From Thalassia testudinum (lineage: Eukaryota; Streptophyta; Magnoliopsida; Alismatales; Hydrocharitaceae), in contig JAZHRO010000013.1 of the NCBI GenBank assembly GCA_037157565.1, positions 118,992,001 to 119,056,000 on the forward strand: a DNA stretch of 64,000 nucleotides. Direction: 5' to 3'. This document shows positions 1 through 10,889 of the stretch, piece by piece. The notes beneath the pieces are model-generated. The model searched no databases, was not told where the DNA came from, and saw nothing but the letters and a program-made list of their open reading frames with translations. Both the position numbers and the translations under genes were made by a program. Within the stretch, counting starts at the first letter, position 1, and each line of letters begins with the position of its first letter.

Positions 1-3000
1 TGGCAAAATGAGAGTATGTCTTTGATTTCCACTTCCGTGACGCATCGTCGGATTATCTGATCAGCACCAATGCGGAAGAGATACGGGTCTTCCCATAGGT
101 AATACTTGGCATCAGAACGCAATTTGTCCTTTTTGGCCTTCGACCAATCGGGCGGAATCTGATGTGATGCCAGGTAATTAACAATATCGGCGAACCATGG
201 AAGACTTGTACTGATAGTCAGGAGGTGCTCATCAGGAAAATGTTCTGTAATAGGTCCGGACGGATCAATAATTTCAGGAGGAAGGCGGGATAAATGATCA
301 GCTACCACATTGTGCTTTCCCGCCTTGTCGCGAATCTCGATGTCAAATTCTTGCAACAGCAAGATCCAGCGGATTAATCGAGGTTTCGCGTCCTTCTTGG
401 CTAGGAGATGCCTCACAGCTGTGTGATCCGAGTATATGATAACACGGGAACCCAGAAGGTATGATCTGAATTTTTCCAGGGCAAATACTACGGCCAGCAG
501 CTCTTTCTCAGTAACCGTATAGTTACGCTGAGCCTCATCCAGTGTTTTGCTGGCGTAGTAAATGACCACAGGTTTCCCATCAATTTTCTGCCCCAAAACC
601 GCTCCTACAGCGAAGTCAGATGCATCGCACATGATCTCAAAGGGTTGAGACCAATCAGGGGACTGTAGGATTGGGGCTTGGGTGACTCGGTCACGTAAGA
701 TCTCAAATGCTTGAGTGCATTCCTTGGAAATTCCGAAAGGCACATCCTTGGAAAGCAGATTGGTCAGGGGGCGCGCGATTTTGGAGAAATCAGGGATGAA
801 TCGACGGTAGAAACCGACGTGCCCCAAAAAAGATCGGATGTCCTTAATCGAGCTAGGCATAGGGAGCTTGGAAATCAGGTTAACCTTAGCTCGATCCACT
901 TGGATGCCTTTCTCTGAGATTAAATGTCCCAGGACAATTCCCTCAGGCACCATGAAATGGCTCTTTTCCCAGGAAAGAACCAAATTCACCTCGATGCACC
1001 GCCTGAGTATATGGACCAAGTGTTGGAGGCAATCGTCAAATGATTGTCCAAAAACTGAAAAGTCATCCATGAAGACTTCCAGATAGTCACCTACCATATC
1101 TGAGAATATGGCAAGCATGCACCGCTGAAAAGTTGCAGGTGCATTGCAGAGACCGAATGGCATCCTTCGAAACGCGTACGTCCCGAAGGGGCAGGTGAAT
1201 GTGGTCTTTTCTTGGTCCTCTGGATGGATTGCCACCTGATTGTAACCGGAGTACCCGTCAAGAAAGCAGAAGAATCTATTTCCCGCTAGTTTCTCGAGGA
1301 TCTGATCAATAAAAGGTAGTGGGAAATGATCCTTCTTCGTGGAGGAATTTAGTCTTCTGTAATCAATGCAGACTCTCCACGAATTAGCTATTCGGGTAGG
1401 AATGACTTCCCCGGTTTCTGTCGTGATGATGGTAAGTCCTGCCTTCTTAGGTACCACTTGTGTTGGACTCACCCAACGACTGTCGGAGATCGGGTAGATG
1501 ATCCCTGCATCTAACCACTTAATGATCTCCTTTTTCACGACCTCCTGTAGGTTAGGGTTTAGTCGCCTTTGCATTTCTCTTGAAGGTCGTGAGCCTTCTT
1601 CTGTATAGATTCGATGCGTGCAGTATGAAGGGCTTATACCAGTCAAATCATCTAGAGTCCATCCAATGGCTCTACGATGTTGCTGGAGAACAGAAATCAA
1701 ACGGAGTTCCTGGTCAGGTGTGAGTCGAGAATTGATAATCACAGGAAACGTTTGATTTGAATCCAAAAAGACATATTTTAGATGTTCAGGAAGGGGCTTG
1801 AGTTCCATAACAGGATTGTCAGCAGCAGCGGGTAGTTCAGGGTTTGTATCGGGAGCAATGGTAGGAGTCATAGGTGTGTCTAAATTGTGTTCGCACTCCT
1901 CTGTTAGCGGTTTTTGACTTTCTAGTGGTTGATCAGGAATAATCAGGTTGTCCTCTATGTGCAATTCATCAACCACGGCTTTGACATCACAAATTTCCTC
2001 TATAACCCCGCAATTAATCCCTTGTTGGGCTTTGAAAATGTCAATCTTCAGATTTTGATTCCCAAATTTTAATTCTATCTGGCCCTCTTCGCAGTTTATA
2101 TTGGCCCTAGCAGTGGCCAGAAAGGGTCTCCCTAATATGATTGGTGTGTCCCTTGGGTTCTTAGGTGCATCCATGTCCAGTACTATGAAGTCCACTGGGA
2201 AATAAAAATCTCGTACCCTAACAATGACATCCTCGAGTATACCTTTGGGTGACTTGATGGATCGATCAGCTAACTGCAATGTCACCTCAGTGGGTTTAAG
2301 TTCAGATTCTTCAAGGTGGTCAAGGAGGGATGTAGGTATTAAATTTATGGAGGCACCTAGGTCTAGTAAGGCTCTATCAAGTTGGGTTTCACCAATTTTA
2401 CAAGAAATCAAGGGGGTTCCTGGGTCTTTAGCCTTGGGTGGGAGTTTGCTCAGGATGACAGAGCTGGCTTGCTCTGACAGTACAATCGGATTCCCATCCT
2501 TGGTTCGCGGCTTACGTTTAGGTGTACATATGTCTTTCAAGAATCTTGCGTAAGCCGGTATGTGGCGGATTGCATCCATCAACGGGATGTTTATCTGGAC
2601 CTGTTCAAAGAGCTTGACCAGATCCTCCTCAGGAGCCACAGGTTTGGTTGTCCTTTTTCCTTTGGTCAAGGCCTCAGGAAATGGGATCCTAGCTGGTTCC
2701 TCTAGGATAGGTCCAGGTTCTTGATCTGGGACAGTAGTATCTTGGATGACTACCCTAGGGTCTTGGCGATTATCAGGCTTGGAGTGGTTCAGATAATGTG
2801 GGTCTTGTGTTGTTTTACCACTACGTGTTGTTACAGAGTTTAATCCAGCCTGACTTTGGTTTGGGTTAGGTAGGAGAGGTGGCTGCTGCTGAAATTCTGC
2901 ATAAGATGTAGAAGCCTCCATCCTGTCTGGTGATGGAGTAGCAGGGGCCTGATAAATCAAATGTGCGTGGCCTGGATTTGGATTCATAATGCGCCTCTGG

Positions 3001-4604
3001 GTCGGCACATTATTTGGGTTGGGCAGAGGTTGCGAAGGAAGGGTGCCAGGTTGGCGAGAATTTGCCATCTGGGCCAGTTGGTTGCGAACCTCTGTGATCT
3101 CGTCCTTGTGCTGTTTTTGCATTGCCGCATTCGTTTTTTGAATGTCAGCCAGCGTTTGAAGGATAAGAGTCAGTTGATCCTGATTTTGCCCAGATTGGTA
3201 GGTGGGATTGGGCCGAGGCTGAGGCGGCTGATATGGACGAGGAGCTTGTGGGCGGGGTTGATATGGTGGTTTTTGAGAGTTTCCCGCCCACTGAAAGTTA
3301 GGATGATTTCGCCATCCAGGGTTGTAGGTATTGGAGTATGGGTCGTTCTGGATGGCGTTGAGGTCCTCGCAGTTCTGAGAAACCTCAGGAAAGTCAGAAT
3401 ACGAGGGTTCAGAGTTCCCCCAACTCGAGTAGACGGGATCGGAGGTCACTCCGGTCTGGGAGGTAGACGGGGGTGGATAGGGGCCCATCCCCTTGGCAGG
3501 TTGGTGATAGATGTTTTGCACTGTTTCCCTTGCCAGAGGAGGTCGTGCAAAAGAGTTTTGTGCAGAGGTGGCTTGCTGCAAATGTCGAGTTAGCTCGTCC
3601 ACCTTCTTTTCTATGATAGAGACCTTGTCCAACCGACTGGCCATCAATTCCAGGTCAACAGAAGTGGACAGGTCCTGCGTCTCATGTGTCCCTCTTAGAT
3701 TCGTCGATGCGCGGGCATTCGTCCTGTCGAATAAGCCCAAGGAGTCATTGTTTATGGAGTTCTCGCACATGTTTTCGAGAATCTCCCACACCGTGTCCTC
3801 GTGTTGGCCCATGATGTTTCCTCCACATGTTGCATTGACGATTAGACGAATATCCTCACGGAGTCCCTGGTAAAAAGACTGGACTTGTTCCCACTTAGGG
3901 ACTCCGTGATGGGGACATTTTCGCATGAGATCTAGGAATCGATCCCAAGCTTCGTGAAGAGGTTCTCCCTGTTGTTGAGTGAAATGAGTGATCTGGTGGC
4001 GCAAGGCATTCGTCCGGCCAACAGGGAAGAATTTTTTCAAAAATTCGGACTGTAATTCCTCCCAAGTGTTGATCGGGCGGGTCTGAGTCTGATACCAGTG
4101 CGCGGCCTTGTCCAAGAGGGAGAACGAAAACATTTTCATGAGTAGGATATCCCGGTTTTGTACATCTGACCCGAAAGTCTGGGCCAGATGCTTGAGTTGT
4201 TTAATGTGTTGGAATGGATCCTCAGAGTTAAGCCCATGGAACTTTGGTATGGCATGAATCATATTGGGCTTTAGATCCGAATCGGGTCCTCCAATTGGGA
4301 TTCGTACTCGGGGTTCAATTGCCACCGCAGCGGGATTATAGTGATCTCGCATCATAGGTCGCTGTGGTGGGTTTACAAAGTTCTGAAAGAGATCGTTCAA
4401 GCGTTGAAGTTGGTGTTCAAGGTTATTCTCATCTTCAATGGGTTGTGCCATGATGGGAGAAGGAGGAGAATCAGGGTCTGAATCAGATGAAAGATTTATG
4501 TGGTGGGGTTGCTGCACAAACAAGGGCGTCGAGGCTTGGCCTCGGCGAGAATGAATATCTAGAGGAGGTCTTAAAGGTGGTCTCAAGGACCTCCTACCAA
4601 ACAT
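1..4604 (-). CDS. TE-B gag-pol polyprotein, open and continuing past the left edge
   Basis: I read about 1534 codons from the ATG at 4604 to base 1 with no stop. The N-terminus is M-F-G-R-R-S, like the gag starts of TE-A, TE-D, TE-C and TE-E; a later in-frame Met lies at 4451. Order: capsid-like gag (HWYQTQTRPINTW near residue 165-180), proline/glutamine-rich linker, TRSGK motif near residue 595, aspartic protease with LLDLGAS near residue 745, reverse transcriptase with FMDD at 1062-1073 (residue about 1177), RNase H with CDASDFAVGAVLG near residue 1325, then the start of the integrase zinc-binding region. No CCHC knuckle is seen in gag. The protein would form particles, mature itself and copy element RNA. 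It is the only undamaged polyprotein here, so TE-B may be recently active; whether integrase is intact is unknown. Confidence 0.88.
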   Translation of the reverse strand, partial: MFGRRSLRPPLRPPLDIHSRRGQASTPLFVQQPHHINLSSDSDPDSPPSPIMAQPIEDENNLEHQLQRLNDLFQNFVNPPQRPMMRDHYNPAAVAIEPRVRIPIGGPDSDLKPNMIHAIPKFHGLNSEDPFQHIKQLKHLAQTFGSDVQNRDILLMKMFSFSLLDKAAHWYQTQTRPINTWEELQSEFLKKFFPVGRTNALRHQITHFTQQQGEPLHEAWDRFLDLMRKCPHHGVPKWEQVQSFYQGLREDIRLIVNATCGGNIMGQHEDTVWEILENMCENSINNDSLGLFDRTNARASTNLRGTHETQDLSTSVDLELMASRLDKVSIIEKKVDELTRHLQQATSAQNSFARPPLARETVQNIYHQPAKGMGPYPPPSTSQTGVTSDPVYSSWGNSEPSYSDFPEVSQNCEDLNAIQNDPYSNTYNPGWRNHPNFQWAGNSQKPPYQPRPQAPRPYQPPQPRPNPTYQSGQNQDQLTLILQTLADIQKTNAAMQKQHKDEITEVRNQLAQMANSRQPGTLPSQPLPNPNNVPTQRRIMNPNPGHAHLIYQAPATPSPDRMEASTSYAEFQQQPPLLPNPNQSQAGLNSVTTRSGKTTQDPHYLNHSKPDNRQDPRVVIQDTTVPDQEPGPILEEPARIPFPEALTKGKRTTKPVAPEEDLVKLFEQVQINIPLMDAIRHIPAYARFLKDICTPKRKPRTKDGNPIVLSEQASSVILSKLPPKAKDPGTPLISCKIGETQLDRALLDLGASINLIPTSLLDHLEESELKPTEVTLQLADRSIKSPKGILEDVIVRVRDFYFPVDFIVLDMDAPKNPRDTPIILGRPFLATARANINCEEGQIELKFGNQNLKIDIFKAQQGINCGVIEEICDVKAVVDELHIEDNLIIPDQPLESQKPLTEECEHNLDTPMTPTIAPDTNPELPAAADNPVMELKPLPEHLKYVFLDSNQTFPVIINSRLTPDQELRLISVLQQHRRAIGWTLDDLTGISPSYCTHRIYTEEGSRPSREMQRRLNPNLQEVVKKEIIKWLDAGIIYPISDSRWVSPTQVVPKKAGLTIITTETGEVIPTRIANSWRVCIDYRRLNSSTKKDHFPLPFIDQILEKLAGNRFFCFLDGYSGYNQVAIHPEDQEKTTFTCPFGTYAFRRMPFGLCNAPATFQRCMLAIFSDMVGDYLEVFMDDFSVFGQSFDDCLQHLVHILRRCIEVNLVLSWEKSHFMVPEGIVLGHLISEKGIQVDRAKVNLISKLPMPSSIKDIRSFLGHVGFYRRFIPDFSKIARPLTNLLSKDVPFGISKECTQAFEILRDRVTQAPILQSPDWSQPFEIMCDASDFAVGAVLGQKIDGKPVVIYYASKTLDEAQRNYTVTEKELLAVVFALEKFRSYLLGSRVIIYSDHTAVRHLLAKKDAKPRLIRWILLLQEFDIEIRDKAGKHNVVADHLSRLPPEIIDPSGPITEHFPDEHLLTISTSLPWFADIVNYLASHQIPPDWSKAKKDKLRSDAKYYLWEDPYLFRIGADQIIRRCVTEVEIKDILSFC

Positions 4605-5339
4605 GCACCGGAAGATGTGATGAGATTAGAAGGTACTGGACCCAATCAAGACACCCAAGAATTGTTGGGTGACTATAGAGGTTCGGGGCAGATGGACCCC
4701 TGGATCAGAAGATCGTCCACCTGAGAAATACCTGGGCAGCCAGAGAGGGAGAGTCCCGCAAAGACCCCTACACGGTAGAGCGTCCCTACGGGTTACAGGG
4801 TTTCCCCCACCCGACCTCTCTTGTCACTGCGGTTCCAGGTAGACCAGAATGGGGATCTTGACCTCTTAAGTCTACCTTTTTTTATTTTAAGATCAAGGTG
4901 CTTAATGTTCCACTTGAACTTTTAAGTATTTTGAGTGCAAAAAGTGACCTAATATTAAGGTTGGTTGACCCGAGGGATCAACTTCACCTTTGAGAGCTTT
5001 TAGGTCCTTCCTTTTATGATTCAAATGAATTATCAGCCTGATTTGCTTAGGGTTCCTCTTATAAATATTTTCAAACACGGTTTAGGCACACTTCTTTTTG
5101 GAAAGTTTATTTCTTTATTTTAGAGAAGATGTGTCTCTAAAAACCCTAGCTTTGCAATCCTAACTTGGCTCTAATGGGTCCAATTTAGTTGCCTTAGAAT
5201 TTAGCACCTAGGGCTCAATCAAGAAAGTTTTAGCCCTAGTTGCCTTAGTTGGATGACAGACAAAAATATGTTGAAATGAAAATCAGGCAACTTGATGAGT
5301 TACTAAATATAAGACAGGTAGCCCTAAGTTGACTTCTCC

Positions 5340-5373
<34 letters not shown>

Positions 5374-5548
5374 GATTGTGAGAGGGTTAAAGGGGAGGGC
5401 TTATGGAGATTACCTGCTCCAGTCTGTTGTGCAGTTGCTATTCTTTCCTTTCTGTTTTGCTTTCCCTGTTTGAACACAACAAAAGAGAAGTTAAGTCAGA
5501 TATTAAATAGAAAAGTTGTACTCAAAAGCTTTACAAGTGCCCGTTGCT
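4605..5548 (-). other. TE-B untranslated leader
   Basis: This is the stretch between primer binding site and gag start, with no coding signal. It contains a run of more than 30 T on the plus strand (about 5342-5372; poly-A in element sense) and AT-rich sequence. Short frames across the T run have low-complexity translations and are not genes. Confidence 0.7.
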
Positions 5549-5565
5549 CCCCGGCAACGGCGCCA
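5549..5565 (-). other. TE-B primer binding site (tRNA-Asp)
   Basis: The plus strand reads CCCCGGCAACGGCGCCA, identical to the 3' end (with CCA) of plant tRNA-Asp(GTC) as I know it. On the minus strand it is therefore a perfect 17-nt primer site, three bases inside the LTR end. This fixes the orientation of TE-B and the LTR boundary. Confidence 0.9.
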
Positions 5566-5789
5566 AAATGTTTTTCAACGTTTCGTGCGGATTTAAAGCG
5601 TATTATGTTGTAGTATAACCGACAAAACGTTCGAACAAATATAAAGTTTTTATTACTCGAAGACCGGAGTATCCGAGGTCGAACACAGGGAGCAAACTCA
5701 GTACTTTGTAAAACCCAAGAATACAACTGTTAAATGCAAATATAATTGATTCAAAGAGTTTTTAAGAAAGATGTAAAAAAAATAGAATT

Positions 5790-5817
5790 AGACGTCTGAT
5801 TTATGTATCAGACGTCT
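5790..5817. repeat. Inverted repeat AGACGTCTGAT / ATCAGACGTCT in TE-B LTR
   Basis: Two 11-bp perfect arms separated by TTATGT. Each arm holds the palindromic core AGACGTCT (ACGT centre). The same core is repeated many times in solo LTR G at 54546-55087. Confidence 0.85.
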
Positions 5818-5821
5818 TAAA

Positions 5822-6062
5822 TGTGATCTTTCTTTCTCTTTTTCTTCTTCTGCTTTGCCTTTCAGATCTCTTTGCAATCTTCCCTTGTCCTTCTTCTTCT
5901 TCTCCTGCGAAGACCTCTAACCTTTCTGTTTTCCTCCTTCGCCTGCGAAGACTTCTTTCTTTCTTCTTCTTCTGTCTTGCTTTCTTCCTTCTTCGTTGCC
6001 TTCTTCTTCTTCTTTGTCTTGCTTTCTTCTTCTTCTTTGTCTTGCTTCTCCTTTCTTCTGCA
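5822..6062. repeat. Pyrimidine-rich (CTT/TTC)n tract in TE-B LTR
   Basis: About 240 bp of almost pure C/T with TTCTTC repeats on the plus strand (GAA-rich in element sense). Overlapping Lys/Glu- or Ser/Leu-rich frames here on both strands are composition artefacts. Confidence 0.85.
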
Positions 6063-7312
6063 GCGGCCACGTCCTTCTCCTGCAATCAGCCTGCCTGCAC
6101 AGGGGAACAAAACCTAACCCTTCTCCCTCTACCCGCGCGTGTCTCTCTCTCAAGCAATTCACTCTAACCGCTCTCCCAGAGCCACAGTCTCAATCGGGTC
6201 GGATCGTACCCGGGACCAGGCGCACCTGCAGGTGTGTGATGCGCGAGGAGTGCGTAGGTCTAGGTCGGGTCGGATCCGCCAGGTCCGCGTGGTCAGGCCG
6301 CGGACGAGGCGGGTGGGGTCAGTGAGGGACCTCACCCCTGTGCTTTCGAGGCAGTAAACGTATATCACAAAAAAGCTTTATACCATACCTGTGCCTTGAG
6401 ATTCCACGATGTGGGACTAAACTTTCCGTCCTTCCTTTGCGTGCGCCCGCAGACTCTCGTGTGCAATTGCCCACGCTGAAGGCCCTGCTGCTGATCCTTG
6501 CTGAACTCAGTCACCTCGCAACTCTTGCGAGAGTCTGCTGCACCTACCGCCTGGGAAGCCTGACGCCTGCTGCTGCTCCAAGCTTCCTGCTGCTTCGACT
6601 GTTAATGGCGGCCGGAGCGTTTACCTGAACTTCCACAGAACGGCCTATTGGCCCAATTAGAATGGCTGGAAACCTTCGCCGTAGCACGGCGAAGGCGGTG
6701 GGTGATGCTGCAGGTTGCCTGTCGGCCTAGGCGTGCCCGCCTAGGTCAACCTGTGGCCGGAGACGGTGGGTTGTTCGGGGGGTGATTATGGAGGTCTGGA
6801 GTGGCAGTTGTGGGGTGGAGCGAGTTCCTGGTGGTGAGGCGGAGCTCACGAGGTGGTTGGCGAGCCGTGTGGAGTGGCGGAGTGGTGTGGGCGGCTCGCC
6901 GGAGTTCGGTCGGTGATGTGGAAGATGAGGGTGGTCAGCGTCGGTCGAGGGGTAATCAGATGAGATAACAGGGGGAAAAGAGAGAGGATAGGATGGAGAG
7001 GAGTTCTAACCTAATTGTAAGGACGAAAGGGGACAGAAGGCGGACAGCAGTACTTGCTGTCACCGGAGAAGATGACGCCCAGTGGGGGAGAACGGCGGCG
7101 ACGACGGGGCTGAGGCGGCGTGCGCTGGTACTGCGCGACGCGGAGGGAGGTCAGGAAGCTAACTCTGCCACTGGTTTTGTGGCAGAGCGAAGAGGGAGGA
7201 GAGGGAGGCTCGCCGGAGCTAGCTGGGGTATTTGACCGAGCAGGAGGAGAGGAATTGAAGGGGGAAACTCGGCCAAATCAAGCTCAAGATGAGTGGCCGG
7301 GTCCGAGGGGTG

Positions 7313-7319
7313 TTTTATA
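7313..7319 (-). promoter_or_regulatory. TATA box of TE-B LTR promoter
   Basis: TATAAAA on the minus strand, flanked by GC-rich sequence, in the orientation and relative place expected for the LTR RNA polymerase II promoter. Confidence 0.6.
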
Positions 7320-8257
7320 GGTGCTGGACTTGGTGTGCAGGGCGTGAAGGGCACGTAATTGCCTGAGGTTGGTCGCCGGAGATGGAAAGGAGTTAGGATA
7401 CCCAAATCTCTCGTGCGTTCGCACGAGAGATTGGGTTCACACCAACGATTGTGATTGACTTTATGAGGAAGGGAATTCCTCAGAGAATCCTCCTTCCATT
7501 TCTGGGAGGGAATCTCTGAGGGATTAGAGAGCAATCCCTCTCCGAACCTCGCCGGAGTTCGGTTCTGCCCTAGCAATGGCGGCAGGACCGGTTTGCAAAG
7601 AAGGCGAGGAACCTAGGGGGCTCTCTGCAAGGATATTCAAAAGATAGGGACCTCTTTGTGATTTGGGTGTACTAACTTGCAAAGTAGGTCAAGATGACCT
7701 CTCCTTAGGTCCAAATTTTGGTATAAACCTAATTTGGACCTAAGGAAACCAATGGAGAAGTTAGATTTCAGGTTTGACCTCGTTTGACTGGATATTTTGC
7801 GTAAAAACCCAAATTAGGTTAATTGAAGAGCTAGGACCCTAATCTAGGTCAAACTAGGTTCCAAAGGCCAAATTAAGTGTTCTAAACCCTAGAGTATGGT
7901 TTTCCATGATTTGTAGAGGGTTTACTTGCTTTTTGTTCTAACCGGAACCTTGTTAATTTAAGCGGGTCTGTTTTAGGGTTACCAAGTGTCTTTTAGTTCT
8001 TAGATTGCACATGAACCCATTTCTGATTGACTCAACCCACTTTTTATCTCATTTAGACCATTTGACCTATGTTTTGCCTCTGAGAAATCCCGTTTATCTA
8101 CTGCAATGGTAAAATTGCAGTTTTAACCTTTATTTCATGTTTTCTTCTTAGAGCACTTGTTTCTTCAGTTAGGCCTTCTTCTAGGTTATGTAGGAGCTTT
8201 TATCTTCTTTATTGTGTCAAAATGAGCTAGTTATGGCTCATGATGAGGCTCTCATCA

Positions 8258-9321
8258 GTGCCAACCACCAAGTACCCCTCCATCTTTGCACCAACAACCC
8301 TAGCCCTAGGATCCTATAACCACCATCTTACCCCCATCATAACCGTCCATCCTATAACCAACCCTACCCCCTCCTACTCCTATAAAAACCCATACCACCA
8401 CCACTAAAATACAACCTTGGCTACATTTTTTCTACACATATTTCCACCTACATAGAAGGTCAAGAGAAGAAGAAGAAGATGATGATTTAGGGGGTACTCT
8501 ATCCCCTTGGTGCCTTCCCCTCTTCTCTTCTTTCTTGACCCCATGCCAGCTAAGGGAAATAGCTAGGCATTGGAAGGAAACCTAGGGTGCACGCCTACCC
8601 TAGGAGGATGAATCAAAGGTGGTCCATGCCACCTTAGGAGGAGCTTTTGAAGGTGGAATTCCATCCACCTTGGAGGAGATCAAGCACGCCCCCCTTGGGC
8701 TTGCTAGGAGGAGTACATCAAATTGGAGGAGCTTGCTAGGCAAAGGCGAAGAAGGAACCTTCTTTTCAAGCCAAGTAGCAACTTGACTTGGAGCAAGAAG
8801 AGCTTCACCTTCATCATCATCAGCAATTAAAGGATTTTGTTTCTTTTCTATTTGTCTTTTCAAATTTTAGAAGCTTTCCTATACTTGTGGATAATTTCCT
8901 TTAATATAGAAAAAGTTGCCTTCATTTCTTATTGCATTTTTAATTGCACTACTTGCTTTATCTTAGTATAATCTCACTCCCTCTTTCTAATTAACCTAGG
9001 CCTTCACGCGCCTAGGTTGAGCTTAGAAAGAGGATAATTTTGTCACTTAGATTTTAGCATATTAGTTGTGGTACATTTTCCCATCAACAACTTCGTATTT
9101 GCCCCTTTATTTCAAAAACCCAAAAGAAAATGATATATTGAAAAATAACAAAAAGAAAGGTGATTTCTACTTTTCAAGCAAGAGATTGATTTCGTAAAAT
9201 ATTGCCTCCTTGGACGACCCTAGATACTTCCCTATCTAGGTTAGAAATTTTAAAAGCGACTCGATTTTTGTGCATTACAACGATAAAACATTAAATTAAC
9301 AAACCACGCAAAACTCTGATC
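8258..9321 (+). repeat. TE-A 5' LTR, 3' portion
   Basis: This is plus-strand LTR sequence of the family also seen in TE-D. The stretch from 9200 to 9321 (TTGCCTCCTTGGACGACC onward) matches the reverse complement of the TE-D LTR terminus at 22515. It ends CTCTGATCA six bases before a primer binding site. The upstream half is displaced beyond the left edge by TE-B. A TATA box lies at 8381-8387. The segment from 8748 onward is repeated at 31116. Confidence 0.85.
8381..8387 (+). promoter_or_regulatory. TATA box of TE-A 5' LTR
   Basis: TATAAAA in the context TCCTATAAAAACCC, plus strand, inside the TE-A LTR. It matches the orientation of TE-A coding remains. Confidence 0.6.
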
Positions 9322-9326
9322 ACTTT

Positions 9327-9343
9327 TTGGTGCCATTGCTGGG
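9327..9343 (+). other. TE-A primer binding site, copy 1 (decayed tRNA-Asp)
   Basis: TGGTGCCATTGCTGGGG, the tRNA-Asp site with three C-to-T or G-to-A changes, six bases after the LTR end. This is the decay expected of an old methylated element. Confidence 0.85.
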
Positions 9344-10889
9344 GAGGCACGGCTTTGTACATTATTTTTCTCTTGATTGAAGTGGATCTCATCCCCTTGC
9401 CTCTATTCTTTGTTGTGTGTGTAGGAACTACAGGAAGAAAGAGGGAATTTGGAACCAAGAGCTCAAAGTTCCATTTCTTCCCACGATTCTAGGTTGGTTT
9501 CCTCTTTCTTGTCACACTTAGCCTAAGAGACTACCAAAATATACTAAACTTGAATTTTAGGATCTTAAACATCAAATTTTGGTAGAGTGGTACCTTTAAA
9601 ACCCATTATTTGATTGATTGCCCCATTAAACACCACTCTACCTTAAGTGCAGGTGTTCTATTTTTCGGATCTAGACTTCTATCTGGATTTGAAAAATCAA
9701 TTTCAAACACCACAGGTCTCTTAAAATCTCAAAATTTTACATCGAGATTTCAAATCAAGTTGGAAACATCTATTCCAAATTGCAAACTAATTGTACTTGT
9801 ATTTAATTTTTAAAAATTCATGTACCACAGAGGGGTCAACCCTCTCATCTTCCTATTTTGATACAGCCTGTGAATTTTTAGAATTTTTATACTCATCCAA
9901 TTTTTGTGAAATTTAACTTTCTAGAATCCTTGTGAAATTCTACACATCACCAAAAATCACTAAAAGTTTCTAAGGCCGGTGGTGGTACTGAAAAGTCCAA
10001 AATATCCAGAGGTATCATATATAGACTCTGACACTAGCACAAAGAAAAATTCAAAACAAATATCTAATAAATTCCTAAAATCTTAAAAAAATTATTTCTG
10101 CAATCCTTGTTTGATTTTATTCAAAGTATTGGTGTTGTTTGATTTGTTTGGACTACTACTTAATACAGAAAGCCTAAAAAAGATTCATCGTAGTAATTTT
10201 CTGCCTTAGGGCTAAATGGATTAGGGTTTCTTTCCTTCTTTTTACTCCGACAACATAAAGGAAACATATCCTCACCCATACAACTTGATTTCCTCTTGTT
10301 TGTGGATATCAAAACTTGTTTGAAGTTTTAAGAAAGGAAACCCTAAAATGCACTAATTTAAAGCAAATCCTAAAAGACAAAAATACATAAAATTGTGTGA
10401 TAACTTGTTTTTCATTGGAATCAACTTTCCAATTCCTGTACACACACTAAAAATTGAAATAACAGGGCATTACCCAAAATCAACGCCCTCCACATTCCAT
10501 GTACACTATAGTATCTAGACCTAACTAAGATCTGTAGCAACTTGACCCCTAACGTTTCATTAACATAGGTTTGCTATATAGGTCTTAAGTTTTCTCTAGT
10601 TAATACCAATTCTATCATCTATATCTGGTGTTCGGCTGAGGGGCCATGTCAAACGACCAGGCGGGGGTTTGCACAAGCCCCTGGGGATTTTTCTGGGAAA
10701 TGAGTGGGTGCACACCTCCCCTTAAGCAACTTGGCTAGATTTGTTGATGGAATGAGTATTCACTATTGATTACTTATTTCCTAGGTAGACCAAGTATTAG
10801 GTTAATTTTTATTGAGTCACAATTAAGTTAGGTCTAGAATTTGTTGTTTGAATTGCACACTTTCTCTCATCTCTCTCTCTTCTCCCCCC
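9344..10889 (+). other. TE-A leader, copy 1
   Basis: Noncoding sequence downstream of the primer site. It matches 31714-33214 closely and the TE-D leader (22492 down to 20918, reverse complement) more loosely. It ends in a C-rich run, where the CCCCC target of TE-C lies (10885-10889). No gene is seen; scattered frames under 70 codons show no family resemblance. Confidence 0.75.

Larger units (their letters stand above)
1..8257 (-). mobile_element. TE-B: Ty3/gypsy (Athila/Tat-like) LTR retrotransposon, 5' two thirds
   Basis: The element is read on the minus strand: 5' LTR (8257 down to 5569), tRNA-Asp primer binding site, leader, then a continuous gag-protease-RT-RNase H frame that runs off the left edge at the beginning of integrase. 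Its 3' part and 3' LTR lie outside the window. The LTR begins TGATGAGAGCC on the minus strand and ends CA next to the primer site. Sequence to the right of 8257 is LTR sequence of TE-A, so TE-B is inserted in the TE-A 5' LTR. The predicted target duplication is GTGCC (8258-8262); the partner copy is off-window and cannot be checked. Confidence 0.85.
5569..8257 (-). repeat. TE-B 5' LTR (about 2.69 kb)
   Basis: Bounded on the left by TG (CA in element sense) next to the primer site and on the right by CTCATCA (TGATGAG in element sense). It contains a TATA box at 7313-7319, a long CTT/TTC-rich tract (5822-6062), a GC-rich middle (6170-7330) and the short block GTCGAACACAGGGAG near 5679, which also occurs in the LTRs of TE-E and TE-I. 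The right boundary is inferred from the terminal motif and the switch to TE-A sequence, because the partner LTR is off-window. Confidence 0.75.

Noticed and set aside
5549..5565. Fragment of a tRNA-Asp gene
   Set aside because: Only the last 17 nt including CCA match, and it sits at an LTR edge, which is the pattern of a primer binding site.
5801..6167. Several overlapping frames of 80-115 codons on both strands, Lys/Glu- or Ser/Leu-rich
   Set aside because: They arise from the pyrimidine repeat inside the TE-B LTR; no domain, mutually overlapping.
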